Positions 30,213 through 38,903 of a stretch of DNA of 38,903 nucleotides are shown one piece after another. The position numbers and the translations under genes were made by a program. Location: NCBI GenBank assembly GCA_036648855.1, contig JAVWCU010000005.1, forward strand, positions 1-38,903, read 5' to 3'. The notes under the pieces are model-generated. The model ran no database searches. It was not told the DNA's origin and saw only the letters and a list, made by a program, of their open reading frames with translations. The stretch comes from Faecenecus sp036648855 (GTDB taxonomy: Bacteria; Bacillota_I; Bacilli_A; RF39; UBA660). How positions within the stretch are numbered: position 1 is the stretch's first letter; each line of letters begins with the position of its first letter.

Positions 30213-33200
30213 TGTTAGCAGTAGATAAATTTGAAGCATTAAAAATCGGTATAGCATCTCCTGACAAAATTCGTGAATGGTCTTATGGAGAAGTTAAAAA
30301 ACCTGAGACTATCAATTATCGTACTTTAAGACCTGAAAGAGATGGATTATTTTGTGAAAAAATATTTGGACCTAGTAAGGACTTTGAATGTGCTTGTGGT
30401 AAATATAAGAGGGTTCGTTATAAAAACATTATTTGTGATCGTTGTGGAGTAGAGGTTACGCGAGCTAAGGTAAGACGTGAACGTATGGGTCATATTGAAC
30501 TTGCAACGCCAGTATCACATATTTGGTTTTTTAAGGGTGTTCCTTCTCGTATGGGATTAGTTCTTGATATGAGTCCAAGAGATTTGGAAGAGGTTCTATA
30601 TTTTGTAAGTTATGTGGTTATTGACAAAGGGGTTGCACCACTTGAAAATAAGCAGACTTTATCAGAAAAAGAATATAGAGCTTATTATGAAAAATATGGT
30701 AATTCTTTTAAAGTAGGAATGGGTGCAGAAGCTATTAAAGAGATTTTAAAGAAAATAGATCTTGATAAGGAAATTGCACAAATTACTAAAGAATTAGAGA
30801 CAGCTTTAGGACAAAAGAGGACTCGTTTACTTAAGAGAATTGATATATTAGATGCTTTCCAAAAATCAGGTAATAAACCAGATTGGATGATACTTGATTG
30901 TATTCCAGTTATTCCTCCTGAACTTAGACCAATGATTCAATTAGATGGAGGACGTTTTGCTACTAGTGATTTGAATGATTTATATAGAAGAGTTATTAAC
31001 CGTAATAATCGGTTGAAAAAACTAATTGATTTAGGGGCTCCAACTATTATTATTCAAAATGAAAAGCGTATGTTACAAGAAGCAGTAGATGCCTTATTTG
31101 ATAATGGTCGTCGTGGTAGAAGTGTAACAGGAGCAGGTAATAGACCGTTAAAGTCTTTATCTAGTATGTTAAAAGGTAAGCAAGGGCGTTTTCGTCAAAA
31201 CTTACTAGGTAAGAGAGTTGACTACTCTGGACGTAGTGTTATTGTAGTTGGACCAAGCCTTAAGATGTATCAGTGTGGACTGCCAAAAGAAATGGCATTA
31301 GAGTTATTTAAGCCTCATGTAATTCATGGACTTGTAAGTAAAGATATTGCCCATAATATTAAGGCAGCTAAGCGCTTAATTGAGAATCAGGATCCAGTAG
31401 TTTGGGATATAGTTGAGGAAGTTATTAAAGAGCATCCAGTTTTATTAAACCGTGCTCCAACTCTTCATAGGCTTGGTATTCAAGCTTTTGAACCTATTTT
31501 AATTGGTGGTAAGGCAATTAGATTGCACCCACTTGTATGTAATGCTTTTAATGCTGACTTTGATGGTGACCAGATGGCAGTTCATGTACCTTTATCTGAA
31601 GAGGCTCAAGCAGAAGCTAGGCTTTTAATGTTAGGAGCTAATAATATTTTGCATCCTAAGTCAGGTGAACCTATTGTTACTCCATCACAGGATATGGTAT
31701 TAGGTAATTATTACATTACTATGGAAAAAGCTGGATTAGAAGGAGAAGGAAGATTATTTCAAAATACTAATGAGGCTTTAATGGCTTATGAGCGTCGTGA
31801 ATTAACACTTCATACTCGTATTGCTCTTCCTGTAAATTCATTTAAGTATAAATTATTTACAGAGGAACAAAAAGGTAAGTATCTAGTTACAACTATTGGT
31901 AAGATAAAGTTTAATGAGATTTTACCTGATTCGTTTCCATATGTAAATGAACCTACTAAGGAGAATATTCAGAAGATAACTCCAAATCGTTATTTTGTAG
32001 CATCAGGTATGAATATTCCAGAAGAAATTAAGAAGATGCCTTTAGTAAAACCTTTTGCTAAGGGAGTACTTGAAGATATTATTGCTCAAATATTTAAGCG
32101 ATATAAGACAACAGAGACTTCAATCATGCTTGATAAGTTGAAAGATTTAGGCTTTAAGTATTCAACAATAGCAGGTATTACAATGTCTATTAGTGATATT
32201 GTTACTAGTGATAAAAAACCGGCTATAGTTGCAGAGGCACAAAAAACTGTTGATAATATAAATAAACAGTATAAAAAGGGTTTGATTACTGAACAAGAGA
32301 GATTTGAAAAAGTAATAGGAACTTGGAATGGTGCTAAGGATAAAGTTCAAGCAGAATTACAAGAAATATCTAATTTAGATATAGATAATCCAATATTTAT
32401 GATGATGCATTCTAAAGCACGTGGTAATATTTCACAGTTTACTCAGGTTGCGGGTATGCGTGGACTTATGCAGAAACCAAATGGTGAGCCTGTAGAGATT
32501 CCAGTATTATCTAACTTCCGTGAGGGACTTAGTGTTTCAGAATTCTTCTTATCTACACATGGTGCTCGTAAGGGTAGTGCAGATACAGCGTTAAAAACTG
32601 CGGATTCTGGATATTTAACTAGACGTTTAGTTGATGTATCACAAGATATGATTGTAAGAGAAAATGATTGTGGAACGGAAAATGGAGTGGTTGTAAAAGC
32701 TTTCCTTAATGATAAAACGGGAGCTATTATTGAACCATTGTATGACCGTATAGTTGGACGCTACACTACTAAGAAAGTTATTAATCCTAAAACTAAGGAA
32801 GTGTTAGCAGAAAAACTTCAATATATCACTGATTCTATGGCTGAAAAAATAGTGGAAGCAGGGATTACAGAGCTTGAGATACGTACAACTTTAACTTGTA
32901 ATACTCGTAATGGAGTATGTCAGAAGTGTTATGGACGTAACTTAGCAACAGGTAATTTAGTAGAAATAGGAGAAGCTGTAGGAATTATGGCGGCTCAGTC
33001 TATTGGAGAACCAGGAACACAGCTTACAATGAGAACTTTCCATACTGGAGGAGTAGCGGGAGAAGAAGATATTACTCAGGGTCTTCCTCGTATACAAGAA
33101 TTGTTTGAGGCACGTATTCCTAAAGGAAAATCAACAATTGCTGAAATTGATGGTAAAGTTACTAAGATTGATGAAGACCATGGGAAGTTTAAGATTAGTA

Positions 33201-33844
33201 TTGTTAATGATGTTGAAACCAAAGAACATACAACAAATTATGGCTCTAAACTTAGAGTAAGTGTTGGTGCTATAGTAGCAGCAGGGGATAAATTAACTGA
33301 AGGTGCTATTAGTCCAAAAGAATTATTGGCAGTAACAGATCCATTAACTGCACAAGAATATATTCTTAAGGAAGTACAGTATACTTATCGTTCTCAAGGT
33401 GTTGATATATCAGATAAGCATATTGAAATTATTGCTAGTCGTATGATTAGTAAAATTAGAATAGTAGAGAGTGGAAATACTAAGTTCCTTCCTGGATCTT
33501 TAGTTAATTTCCATGAGTTTACTGAGGGAAATAAAGAAGTTATTATCCGAGGAAAGAAACCAGCTTTAGGAAAACCAATTTTACTTGGTATTACCAAAGC
33601 TTCTCTTGAAACTGATTCATTCTTATCAGCGGCTTCATTCCAAGAGACAACTAGAATATTAACAGATGCTGCTATAAGAGGAAAAACAGACCATTTAGCT
33701 GGATTAAAAGAAAATGTTATAATTGGTAAGTTAATCCCTGCAGGAACTGGTTTGAAAAGCTATAATAATGTTGAATATGAGTTAAAGAGTCAATTTATTG
33801 ATGAGGAACCATTGGAAACATTAGAAGATGCATTAATGGAATAA
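30212..33844 (+). CDS. rpoC: RNA polymerase beta-prime subunit
   Basis: Catalytic subunit carrying the active-site magnesium. N-terminal zinc ribbon CACGKYKRVRYKNIICDRCGVEVT (about 69-92), the catalytic NADFDGD (about 447-453), the trigger-loop/bridge-helix segments GARKGSADTALKTADSGYLTRRLVDVSQD, and the second zinc site (TCNTRNGVCQKCYGR). 1210 residues, close to the B. subtilis length. AAGGAG precedes the ATG inside the end of rpoB, so the two subunits are coupled in translation. Confidence 0.99.
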   Translation: MLAVDKFEALKIGIASPDKIREWSYGEVKKPETINYRTLRPERDGLFCEKIFGPSKDFECACGKYKRVRYKNIICDRCGVEVTRAKVRRERMGHIELATPVSHIWFFKGVPSRMGLVLDMSPRDLEEVLYFVSYVVIDKGVAPLENKQTLSEKEYRAYYEKYGNSFKVGMGAEAIKEILKKIDLDKEIAQITKELETALGQKRTRLLKRIDILDAFQKSGNKPDWMILDCIPVIPPELRPMIQLDGGRFATSDLNDLYRRVINRNNRLKKLIDLGAPTIIIQNEKRMLQEAVDALFDNGRRGRSVTGAGNRPLKSLSSMLKGKQGRFRQNLLGKRVDYSGRSVIVVGPSLKMYQCGLPKEMALELFKPHVIHGLVSKDIAHNIKAAKRLIENQDPVVWDIVEEVIKEHPVLLNRAPTLHRLGIQAFEPILIGGKAIRLHPLVCNAFNADFDGDQMAVHVPLSEEAQAEARLLMLGANNILHPKSGEPIVTPSQDMVLGNYYITMEKAGLEGEGRLFQNTNEALMAYERRELTLHTRIALPVNSFKYKLFTEEQKGKYLVTTIGKIKFNEILPDSFPYVNEPTKENIQKITPNRYFVASGMNIPEEIKKMPLVKPFAKGVLEDIIAQIFKRYKTTETSIMLDKLKDLGFKYSTIAGITMSISDIVTSDKKPAIVAEAQKTVDNINKQYKKGLITEQERFEKVIGTWNGAKDKVQAELQEISNLDIDNPIFMMMHSKARGNISQFTQVAGMRGLMQKPNGEPVEIPVLSNFREGLSVSEFFLSTHGARKGSADTALKTADSGYLTRRLVDVSQDMIVRENDCGTENGVVVKAFLNDKTGAIIEPLYDRIVGRYTTKKVINPKTKEVLAEKLQYITDSMAEKIVEAGITELEIRTTLTCNTRNGVCQKCYGRNLATGNLVEIGEAVGIMAAQSIGEPGTQLTMRTFHTGGVAGEEDITQGLPRIQELFEARIPKGKSTIAEIDGKVTKIDEDHGKFKISIVNDVETKEHTTNYGSKLRVSVGAIVAAGDKLTEGAISPKELLAVTDPLTAQEYILKEVQYTYRSQGVDISDKHIEIIASRMISKIRIVESGNTKFLPGSLVNFHEFTEGNKEVIIRGKKPALGKPILLGITKASLETDSFLSAASFQETTRILTDAAIRGKTDHLAGLKENVIIGKLIPAGTGLKSYNNVEYELKSQFIDEEPLETLEDALME

Positions 33845-33864
33845 GATAGGAGGCTATCTTTTTC
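33843..33864 (+). terminator. Intrinsic terminator after rpoC
   Basis: AAGATAG/CTATCTT stem with a GAGG loop followed by T residues; it starts inside the TAA stop. Confidence 0.85.
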
Positions 33865-33903
33865 TTTGAATATTTAATACAATATGTATATGTGAGGTTA
33901 GAG

Positions 33904-34404
33904 ATGAATAAATTAAATAATAAAGGATGGGGCCTAGGAGCAATGATTGCTTTTTTGGGAGTGTTTATTTTAGCTATTTTGATAATTGTTATTCAAAGTA
34001 ATAGATTGGGAATAGCTGGTGGGCAAGTAAGTAAACCTATTCCTACTAAAACACCAAATGTTACTAGTACTCCAACTCCTTCTATAAAGCCAACTTCTAA
34101 ACCGGATGAAACAGCTAAACCAAAACCTACTTATAATTATGCTGAGTTAGAGAATTTGGTAGAAAAGAGTTCGGTTAAATATCAGGAGAAATATTATCCA
34201 AAGTTGGTAAAAGAGGATAGTGTATATGTGACAGTAAAGAAGCTTTTGGAAGAAAAGTATTTATCAGATTTAATTGATACTGATGGTAATTTTTGTACGG
34301 GATATGTGAAGATAAGCAATATGGAGACAATTAAGTACAAGGCTTTTATTAAATGTGGTACTTATCAAACTGAAGGATATTTAGATTATTTGGATTTATT
34401 ATAG
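33904..34404 (+). CDS. Unknown pilin-like surface protein
   Basis: Not recognised. 166 residues from ATG 33904 (GAGG upstream; the in-frame GTG at 33892 would add four residues). The N-terminus, MNKLNNKGWGLGAMIAF followed by a hydrophobic helix to about residue 31, resembles a type IV prepilin signal (basic stretch, Gly, then a hydrophobic helix) but lacks the usual Glu five residues in. A Pro/Thr/Ser/Lys-rich linker (about 43-77) joins it to a charged C-terminal domain with two Cys (121 and 141) that could form a disulphide. The architecture is that of a membrane-anchored extracellular domain on a stalk. It sits between rpoC and rpsL, where B. subtilis has the L7Ae-type gene ybxF. Confidence 0.65.
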   Translation: MNKLNNKGWGLGAMIAFLGVFILAILIIVIQSNRLGIAGGQVSKPIPTKTPNVTSTPTPSIKPTSKPDETAKPKPTYNYAELENLVEKSSVKYQEKYYPKLVKEDSVYVTVKKLLEEKYLSDLIDTDGNFCTGYVKISNMETIKYKAFIKCGTYQTEGYLDYLDLL

Positions 34405-34430
34405 AAAATTCAATTAGACTTAAATTATTG

Positions 34431-34459
34431 TTGACAAGTATATTCTATAGTGCTATATT
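34431..34459 (+). promoter_or_regulatory. Sigma-A promoter for rpsL-rpsG-fusA
   Basis: Perfect TTGACA, 17-base spacer, TATATT with TGC immediately before (extended -10): the strongest promoter match in the window. The leader to rpsL is about 95 bases. Confidence 0.85.
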
Positions 34460-34520
34460 ATAAGAGCTGATTAGATGTAGGTTTTGTGTAAACAAAGCTT
34501 ATATTTATGGAAGGAAATGA

Positions 34521-34538
34521 TACACCGGGATGTGTGTA
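34521..34538 (+). promoter_or_regulatory. Small hairpin before the rpsL ribosome site
   Basis: TACAC pairs with GTGTA around an eight-base loop, directly ahead of the AAAGGAG site. It could modulate rpsL initiation; no known leader class was recognised. Confidence 0.35.
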
Positions 34539-34558
34539 GAGAAAGGAGACTGTAATAT

Positions 34559-34975
34559 ATGACTACAATTAACCAATTGGTTCGTAAAGGTAGAACAGAT
34601 AAGACTAGAAAAAGTAAATCACCAGTTTTAGGAGTTAGATTAAATACAATACAAAGAAAGACTACAAAAGTAACTTCTCCTCAAAAGCGTGGAGTATGTA
34701 CTCGTGTTGGAACTATGACACCTAAGAAGCCAAACTCAGCACTTAGAAAGTACGCTCGTGTACGTTTAAGCAATGGGACAGAGGTAACTTGTTATATTCC
34801 AGGAATTGGACATAACTTACAAGAGCATAGTGTGGTATTAATTCGTGGAGGACGTGTTAAAGATTTAATCGGAGTACGTTACCATATAATTCGTGGTACA
34901 TTAGATACTGCTGGAGTTAAAGACAGGAAACAAGGTCGTTCTAAATATGGAGCAAAAAGACCTAAAGCAAAATAG
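34559..34975 (+). CDS. rpsL: Ribosomal protein S12
   Basis: Decoding-site protein whose loops touch helix 44 and the A-site tRNA. TTINQLVRKGR at the start, PKKPNSALRKYARVRL with the Lys equivalent to E. coli Lys42/43, and GHNLQEHSVVLIRGGRVKDLIGVRYH with the second critical Lys. In that loop the Pro that is nearly universal (RVKDLPGVRYH) is Ile (residue 104, codon ATC at 34868-34870). 138 residues, as in B. subtilis. AAAGGAG precedes the ATG. Confidence 0.98.
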   Translation: MTTINQLVRKGRTDKTRKSKSPVLGVRLNTIQRKTTKVTSPQKRGVCTRVGTMTPKKPNSALRKYARVRLSNGTEVTCYIPGIGHNLQEHSVVLIRGGRVKDLIGVRYHIIRGTLDTAGVKDRKQGRSKYGAKRPKAK

Positions 34976-35006
34976 AAGATAAAATTATTGAAGGGAGGAT
35001 ACAATT

Positions 35007-35474
35007 ATGCGTAAAAGACGTGCAATTAAAAGAGATGTTTTAGCTGATCCTATGTACAATTCTAAAGTTGTTACTAAACTAATTAATCGAATGATGATTG
35101 GTGGAAAAAGAGGAAAAGCTCAAACTATTTTATATGATGCTTTTGAAATGATTAAGGTAAAGACTTCAGAAGAACCTATGGAAGTATTTAACAAGGCATT
35201 AGAAAACATTAAACCAGCATTGGAGGTTAAATCTCGCCGTGTTGGAGGATCTAACTATCAAGTTCCAATTGAAGTTAGTACTGAGCGTTCTCAAGCATTA
35301 GGACTACGTTGGTTAGTTAACTATGCAAGACTTAGAGGCGGAAAAGGTATGGCTGAAAATTTGGCTAATGAAATTATTGATGCATCTAATGGAACAGGAG
35401 CAGCAGTTAAAAAACGTGAAGATACTCACAGAATGGCAGAAGCTAATAAAGCATTTGCACATTACCGTTGGTAG
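35007..35474 (+). CDS. rpsG: Ribosomal protein S7
   Basis: Primary 16S rRNA-binding protein that nucleates the small-subunit head. RRAIKRDVLADPMYNSKVVTKLINRMMIGGKRGKAQ at the start, VKSRRVGGSNYQVPIEV and the C-terminal KREDTHRMAEANKAFAHYRW are standard. 155 residues, full length. GGGAGG precedes the ATG. rpsL lies 31 bases upstream and fusA 15 bases downstream, so this is the usual str operon. Confidence 0.98.
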   Translation: MRKRRAIKRDVLADPMYNSKVVTKLINRMMIGGKRGKAQTILYDAFEMIKVKTSEEPMEVFNKALENIKPALEVKSRRVGGSNYQVPIEVSTERSQALGLRWLVNYARLRGGKGMAENLANEIIDASNGTGAAVKKREDTHRMAEANKAFAHYRW

Positions 35475-35489
35475 AAAGGAGGAACATTT

Positions 35490-37559
35490 ATGGCTCGTGA
35501 TACATCTTTATTACACACTCGTAATTTTGGAATTATGGCACATATTGATGCAGGTAAAACTACTTGTACTGAGCGTGTATTATTTCATACTAAAAAAATT
35601 CATAAAATTGGAGAGACTCATGATGGAGCATCTCAAATGGATTGGATGGCACAGGAACAAGAACGTGGTATCACAATTACATCAGCTGCCACTACTGCAC
35701 ACTGGAAGGGTTATCGCTTTAATATAATAGATACTCCAGGGCACGTGGACTTTACAGTTGAGGTAAGCCGTAGTTTAAGGGTACTTGATGGAGCAGTAGC
35801 TTTATTAGATGCTCAAGCTGGGGTTGAACCACAGACAGAAACTGTTTGGAGACAAGCAACAGAATTTAATGTTCCTCGTATTATATTTGCTAATAAAATG
35901 GATAAAATGGGAGCAGATTTTGCTTATACATTAAAGACTATTGGAAGTCGTTTAGGAGTTAATTATTGTCCAATTGAATGGCCAATTGGCGCTGAAGACG
36001 ATTTTGCAGGGGTTATTGATTTAGTTACTATGAAGGCTTATCATTATGATGGTAATCAAGATGAAAATGCAACTGAGATTGAAATACCTGCTGATTTAAA
36101 AGATATTGTAACTGAGAAGCATAATGCTTTATTAGAAGCAGTAGCTGAATATGATGATGAGATGATGATGACTTACTTAGATGGTGGAGAAGTTACTATT
36201 GAAATGTTGAAAAGAGCTATTAGAGCGGGAACATTACAAGTTAAATTCTTCCCTGTTATGTGTGGAACAGCTTTAGGAAATAAGGGTATTAAGTTATTAC
36301 TTGATGCAGTTGTTGACTATTTACCTAGTCCACTAGATGTTTCTGCAATTATAGGAACAGATTTAGATGGAAAAGAAGCAGTTCGTCACCCATCTGATGA
36401 TGAACCATTTAGTGCTTTAGCATTTAAGGTTATGACTGATCCATTTGTAGGACGCTTAACATTTTTTAGAGTTTACTCTGGACATTTATCAAGCGGATCT
36501 TATATTTTGAATTCTACAAAAGATTCAAAAGAAAGAATTGGACGTATCTTATTGATGCATGCTAATAATAGAACAGAAATATCTGAAGTATTTACTGGGG
36601 ATATTGCTGCGGCTGTAGGACTTAAGAATACTACTACGGGTGATTCATTATGTGATGAAAAGAAGCCTATTATTCTTGAAACTATGGAATTTCCAGAACC
36701 CGTTATTCAGTTAGCTGTTGAGCCTAAATCAAAAGCTGATCAAGATAAAATGGGAATTGCTCTTCAAAAATTAGCTGAGGAAGATCCAACATTTAGAGTT
36801 CATACTGATCATGAAACTGGTCAAACAGTTATTGCAGGTATGGGAGAACTTCATTTGGATGTATTAGTTGATAGAATGAAGAGAGAGTTTGCAGTTGAAG
36901 CAAATATTGGTAAACCACAGGTAGCATATCGCGAAACTATTCGCCAAGCTGCTGAATGTGAAGGTAAGTATATTAAACAATCAGGTGGTCGTGGACAATA
37001 CGGACACGTTTGGGTTAAGTTTGAACCTAATCCTGAAAAGGGTTATGAGTTTGTTGACTCAATTGTTGGAGGAACTGTTCCTCGTGAATATATTCCGGTT
37101 GTTGATAAAGGGTTACAAGAAGCTTTATCATCTGGTATCCTTGCTGGATATCCAATGATAGATGTTAAAGCAACTTTGTTTGATGGTTCATATCATGATG
37201 TCGATTCTAATGAGATGTCGTTTAAAATCGCTGCTAGCTTTGCTTTGAAAGAAGCTAAGAATAAGTGTAAACCGGTTTTACTTGAACCAATCATGAAAGT
37301 TGAAGTAACTACTCCAGATGAATATTTTGGAAATGTTATGGGAGATTTAACTTCTCGTCGTGGTCGCCCTCTTGGACAGGAGTCTAGAGGAAATGCTATC
37401 ATGCTTGGAGCAATGGTACCATTATCTGAAATGTTTGGTTATGCAACAAGTTTAAGATCTAATACACAAGGAAGAGGTAACTTTATTATGGTGTTTGATC
37501 ACTATGAGGAAGTTCCAAAGAATATTGCCGAAGAAATAATTAAGAAAAGTGGTAATTAA
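35490..37559 (+). CDS. fusA: Elongation factor G
   Basis: Translational GTPase that drives translocation and, with RRF, ribosome recycling. G1 motif AHIDAGKTT, G3 DTPGH and G4 NKMD are at about 18-26, 82-86 and 136-139. Domain IV begins near residue 480, with GGRGQYGHVWVKFEP and the tip region; domain V ends the protein. 689 residues, usual length. AAAGGAGGAA precedes the ATG. Last gene of the str operon; tuf has its own promoter. Confidence 0.98.
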   Translation: MARDTSLLHTRNFGIMAHIDAGKTTCTERVLFHTKKIHKIGETHDGASQMDWMAQEQERGITITSAATTAHWKGYRFNIIDTPGHVDFTVEVSRSLRVLDGAVALLDAQAGVEPQTETVWRQATEFNVPRIIFANKMDKMGADFAYTLKTIGSRLGVNYCPIEWPIGAEDDFAGVIDLVTMKAYHYDGNQDENATEIEIPADLKDIVTEKHNALLEAVAEYDDEMMMTYLDGGEVTIEMLKRAIRAGTLQVKFFPVMCGTALGNKGIKLLLDAVVDYLPSPLDVSAIIGTDLDGKEAVRHPSDDEPFSALAFKVMTDPFVGRLTFFRVYSGHLSSGSYILNSTKDSKERIGRILLMHANNRTEISEVFTGDIAAAVGLKNTTTGDSLCDEKKPIILETMEFPEPVIQLAVEPKSKADQDKMGIALQKLAEEDPTFRVHTDHETGQTVIAGMGELHLDVLVDRMKREFAVEANIGKPQVAYRETIRQAAECEGKYIKQSGGRGQYGHVWVKFEPNPEKGYEFVDSIVGGTVPREYIPVVDKGLQEALSSGILAGYPMIDVKATLFDGSYHDVDSNEMSFKIAASFALKEAKNKCKPVLLEPIMKVEVTTPDEYFGNVMGDLTSRRGRPLGQESRGNAIMLGAMVPLSEMFGYATSLRSNTQGRGNFIMVFDHYEEVPKNIAEEIIKKSGN

Positions 37560-37633
37560 TATATTATAACTGGAGTATTTGATATTCCTGTATATCATGT
37601 TTATATCATTTTTATAAAAAGGTATCAAAACAG

Positions 37634-37662
37634 TTGAAAAATATTCAATTGTTAGATAAAAT
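37634..37662 (+). promoter_or_regulatory. Sigma-A promoter for tuf
   Basis: TTGAAA, 17-base spacer, TAAAAT in the fusA-tuf interval, followed by the AAAAGGAGG ribosome site of tuf. Confidence 0.65.
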
Positions 37663-37693
37663 ATAGTAGTAAAACCAAAAGGAGGAAAATAAT

Positions 37694-38878
37694 ATGGCAA
37701 AACAAAAATTTGATCGATCAAAACCACATGTTAATATTGGTACTATCGGGCACGTTGACCATGGGAAGACAACTTTAACAGCTGCTATTACTAAGTATTT
37801 AGCATCTAAAGGAATGGCTGAATTCTCTGATTATGCTAATATTGATAAAGCACCAGAAGAAAGAGAACGTGGTATTACAATTAATACATCACACGTTGAA
37901 TATTCTACAGAGAAACGTCATTACGCACACGTTGACTGTCCAGGACATGCTGACTATGTAAAAAATATGATTACAGGTGCAGCTCAAATGGATGGAGCAA
38001 TCTTAGTTATTGCTGCAACAGATGGACCAATGGCTCAGACTCGTGAACATATCTTATTATCACGCCAAGTTGGTGTACCTAAGATGGTAGTGTTTATGAA
38101 CAAATGCGATATGGTTGATGATGATGAATTACTAGACTTAGTTGAGATGGAAATTCGTGATTTATTAACTGAATACGGATTTGATGGAGAGAATACTCCA
38201 ATCATTCGTGGTTCTGCATTAAAAGCTCTTGAGGGAGATCCTAAGTATGAAGCTAAAATTGGCGAACTTATGGATGCAGTTGATGAATGGATTCCAACTC
38301 CTGAACGTGATACTTCTAAACCATTCTTAATGAGTGTTGAAGATGTATTTACAATTACAGGACGTGGAACAGTTGTTACAGGACGTGTTGAACGTGGACA
38401 ACTAAAATTAAATGATGAAGTTGAAATTATTGGTATTAGACCTACTCAAAAGTCTGTTGTTACAGGAATTGAAATGTTCCGTAAGCAATTAGATTTTGCT
38501 GAGTCTGGTGATAATGCAGGACTTTTACTTCGTGGAATTTCTCGTGAACAAGTTGAACGTGGTCAAGTATTAGCTAAACCAGGTTCAGTTACACCACATA
38601 CTAACTTTGAAGCTAGTGTGTATGTACTTAGTAAAGAAGAAGGCGGACGTCATACTCCATTCTTCGCTAATTACCGTCCTCAATTCTATTTCAGAACTAC
38701 TGATGTAACTGGAGTTATCAGTTTACCAGCAGGTGTTGAAATGGTTATGCCAGGAGATAATGTCAGTGTAGCAGTTGAACTAATTCACCCTATTGCTATC
38801 GAAGATGGAACAAAGTTCTCTATTCGTGAAGGTGGACGTACAGTTGGTGCTGGTGTAGTTAGTAAAATTACTAAATAA
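37694..38878 (+). CDS. tuf: Elongation factor Tu
   Basis: GTPase that delivers aminoacyl-tRNA to the ribosome. GHVDHGKTT (G1, about 19-27), the switch I segment EERERGITI, DCPGH (G3) and NKCD (G4) are intact, and domains II-III follow with GRGTVVTGRVERG and HTPFFANYRPQFYFRTTDVTG. 394 residues, complete, ending 25 bases before the window edge. A strong AAAAGGAGG site precedes the ATG, in keeping with its very high expression. Separate promoter from the str operon. Confidence 0.99.
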   Translation: MAKQKFDRSKPHVNIGTIGHVDHGKTTLTAAITKYLASKGMAEFSDYANIDKAPEERERGITINTSHVEYSTEKRHYAHVDCPGHADYVKNMITGAAQMDGAILVIAATDGPMAQTREHILLSRQVGVPKMVVFMNKCDMVDDDELLDLVEMEIRDLLTEYGFDGENTPIIRGSALKALEGDPKYEAKIGELMDAVDEWIPTPERDTSKPFLMSVEDVFTITGRGTVVTGRVERGQLKLNDEVEIIGIRPTQKSVVTGIEMFRKQLDFAESGDNAGLLLRGISREQVERGQVLAKPGSVTPHTNFEASVYVLSKEEGGRHTPFFANYRPQFYFRTTDVTGVISLPAGVEMVMPGDNVSVAVELIHPIAIEDGTKFSIREGGRTVGAGVVSKITK

Positions 38879-38903
38879 ACAAGCAAATAAAAAGAATCTA
38901 TTA

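Noticed and set aside
35323..35727. Open reading frame of 134 codons on the + strand across rpsG-fusA
   Set aside because: Out-of-frame shadow of two highly conserved genes; its sequence is composition-driven.
37570..37590. GGAGTAT/ATATTCC hairpin after fusA
   Set aside because: Seven pairs including a wobble, and no T run follows, so it is not supported as a terminator.

Overview
The window is AT-rich bacterial DNA with every recognisable gene on the + strand. It uses the standard bacterial code: TAA, TAG and TGA all end genes and Trp is TGG. Gene order from about 2.7 kb onward follows the origin-proximal chromosome of Bacillus subtilis (ksgA-yabG-veg-spoVG-yabP-yabQ-divIC-tilS-ftsH-dusB-lysS-clpC-cysS-mrnC-rlmB-sigH-secE-nusG-rplK-rplA-rplJ-rplL-ybxB-rpoB-rpoC-rpsL-rpsG-fusA-tuf), but much compacted. 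This points to a streamlined member of the Bacillota, most likely class Bacilli near the Erysipelotrichia/RF39 gut lineages; the exact lineage is inference. The sporulation genes yabG, spoVG, yabP, yabQ and sigH indicate a spore former or a recent descendant of one.

Layout. 1-2581 is an accessory block closed by terminators: an ER/SipW-type signal peptidase, a secreted TasA/camelysin-like candidate substrate and two membrane proteins of unknown function. 2582-7523 holds ksgA, yabG and veg, then spoVG, yabP-yabQ, divIC and tilS. 7537-13305 holds ftsH, an unknown Cys-containing protein, dusB, a J-like/RDD fusion and lysS. 13408-18745 holds a DcuC/YfcC-type carrier, clpC and cysS. 18755-21944 holds a YugP-like zinc protease, mrnC, rlmB, sigH and an unknown tail-anchored protein. 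22054-38878 is the transcription/translation core: secE-nusG, rplK-rplA-rplJ-rplL with L1-type and L10 leaders, an RsmC/YbxB methyltransferase, rpoB-rpoC, a pilin-like unknown, rpsL-rpsG-fusA and tuf.

Regulation is unusually legible. Most transcription units end in short intrinsic terminators, and the next unit often begins within a few bases with an extended -10 promoter (TGnTATAAT). At ftsH the terminator, stop codon and next promoter share the same bases.

Points that stand out: the SipW-type operon; a J-like domain lacking HPD fused to an RDD membrane domain; an acidic C-terminal extension on ribosomal protein L11; Asn at the RpoB position equivalent to E. coli His526; Ile at the S12 position equivalent to E. 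coli Pro90/91; and a promoter followed at once by a perfect terminator hairpin (25806-25886) that would make a very short RNA or act as an attenuator. No rRNA, tRNA, CRISPR, IS element or phage gene was seen.
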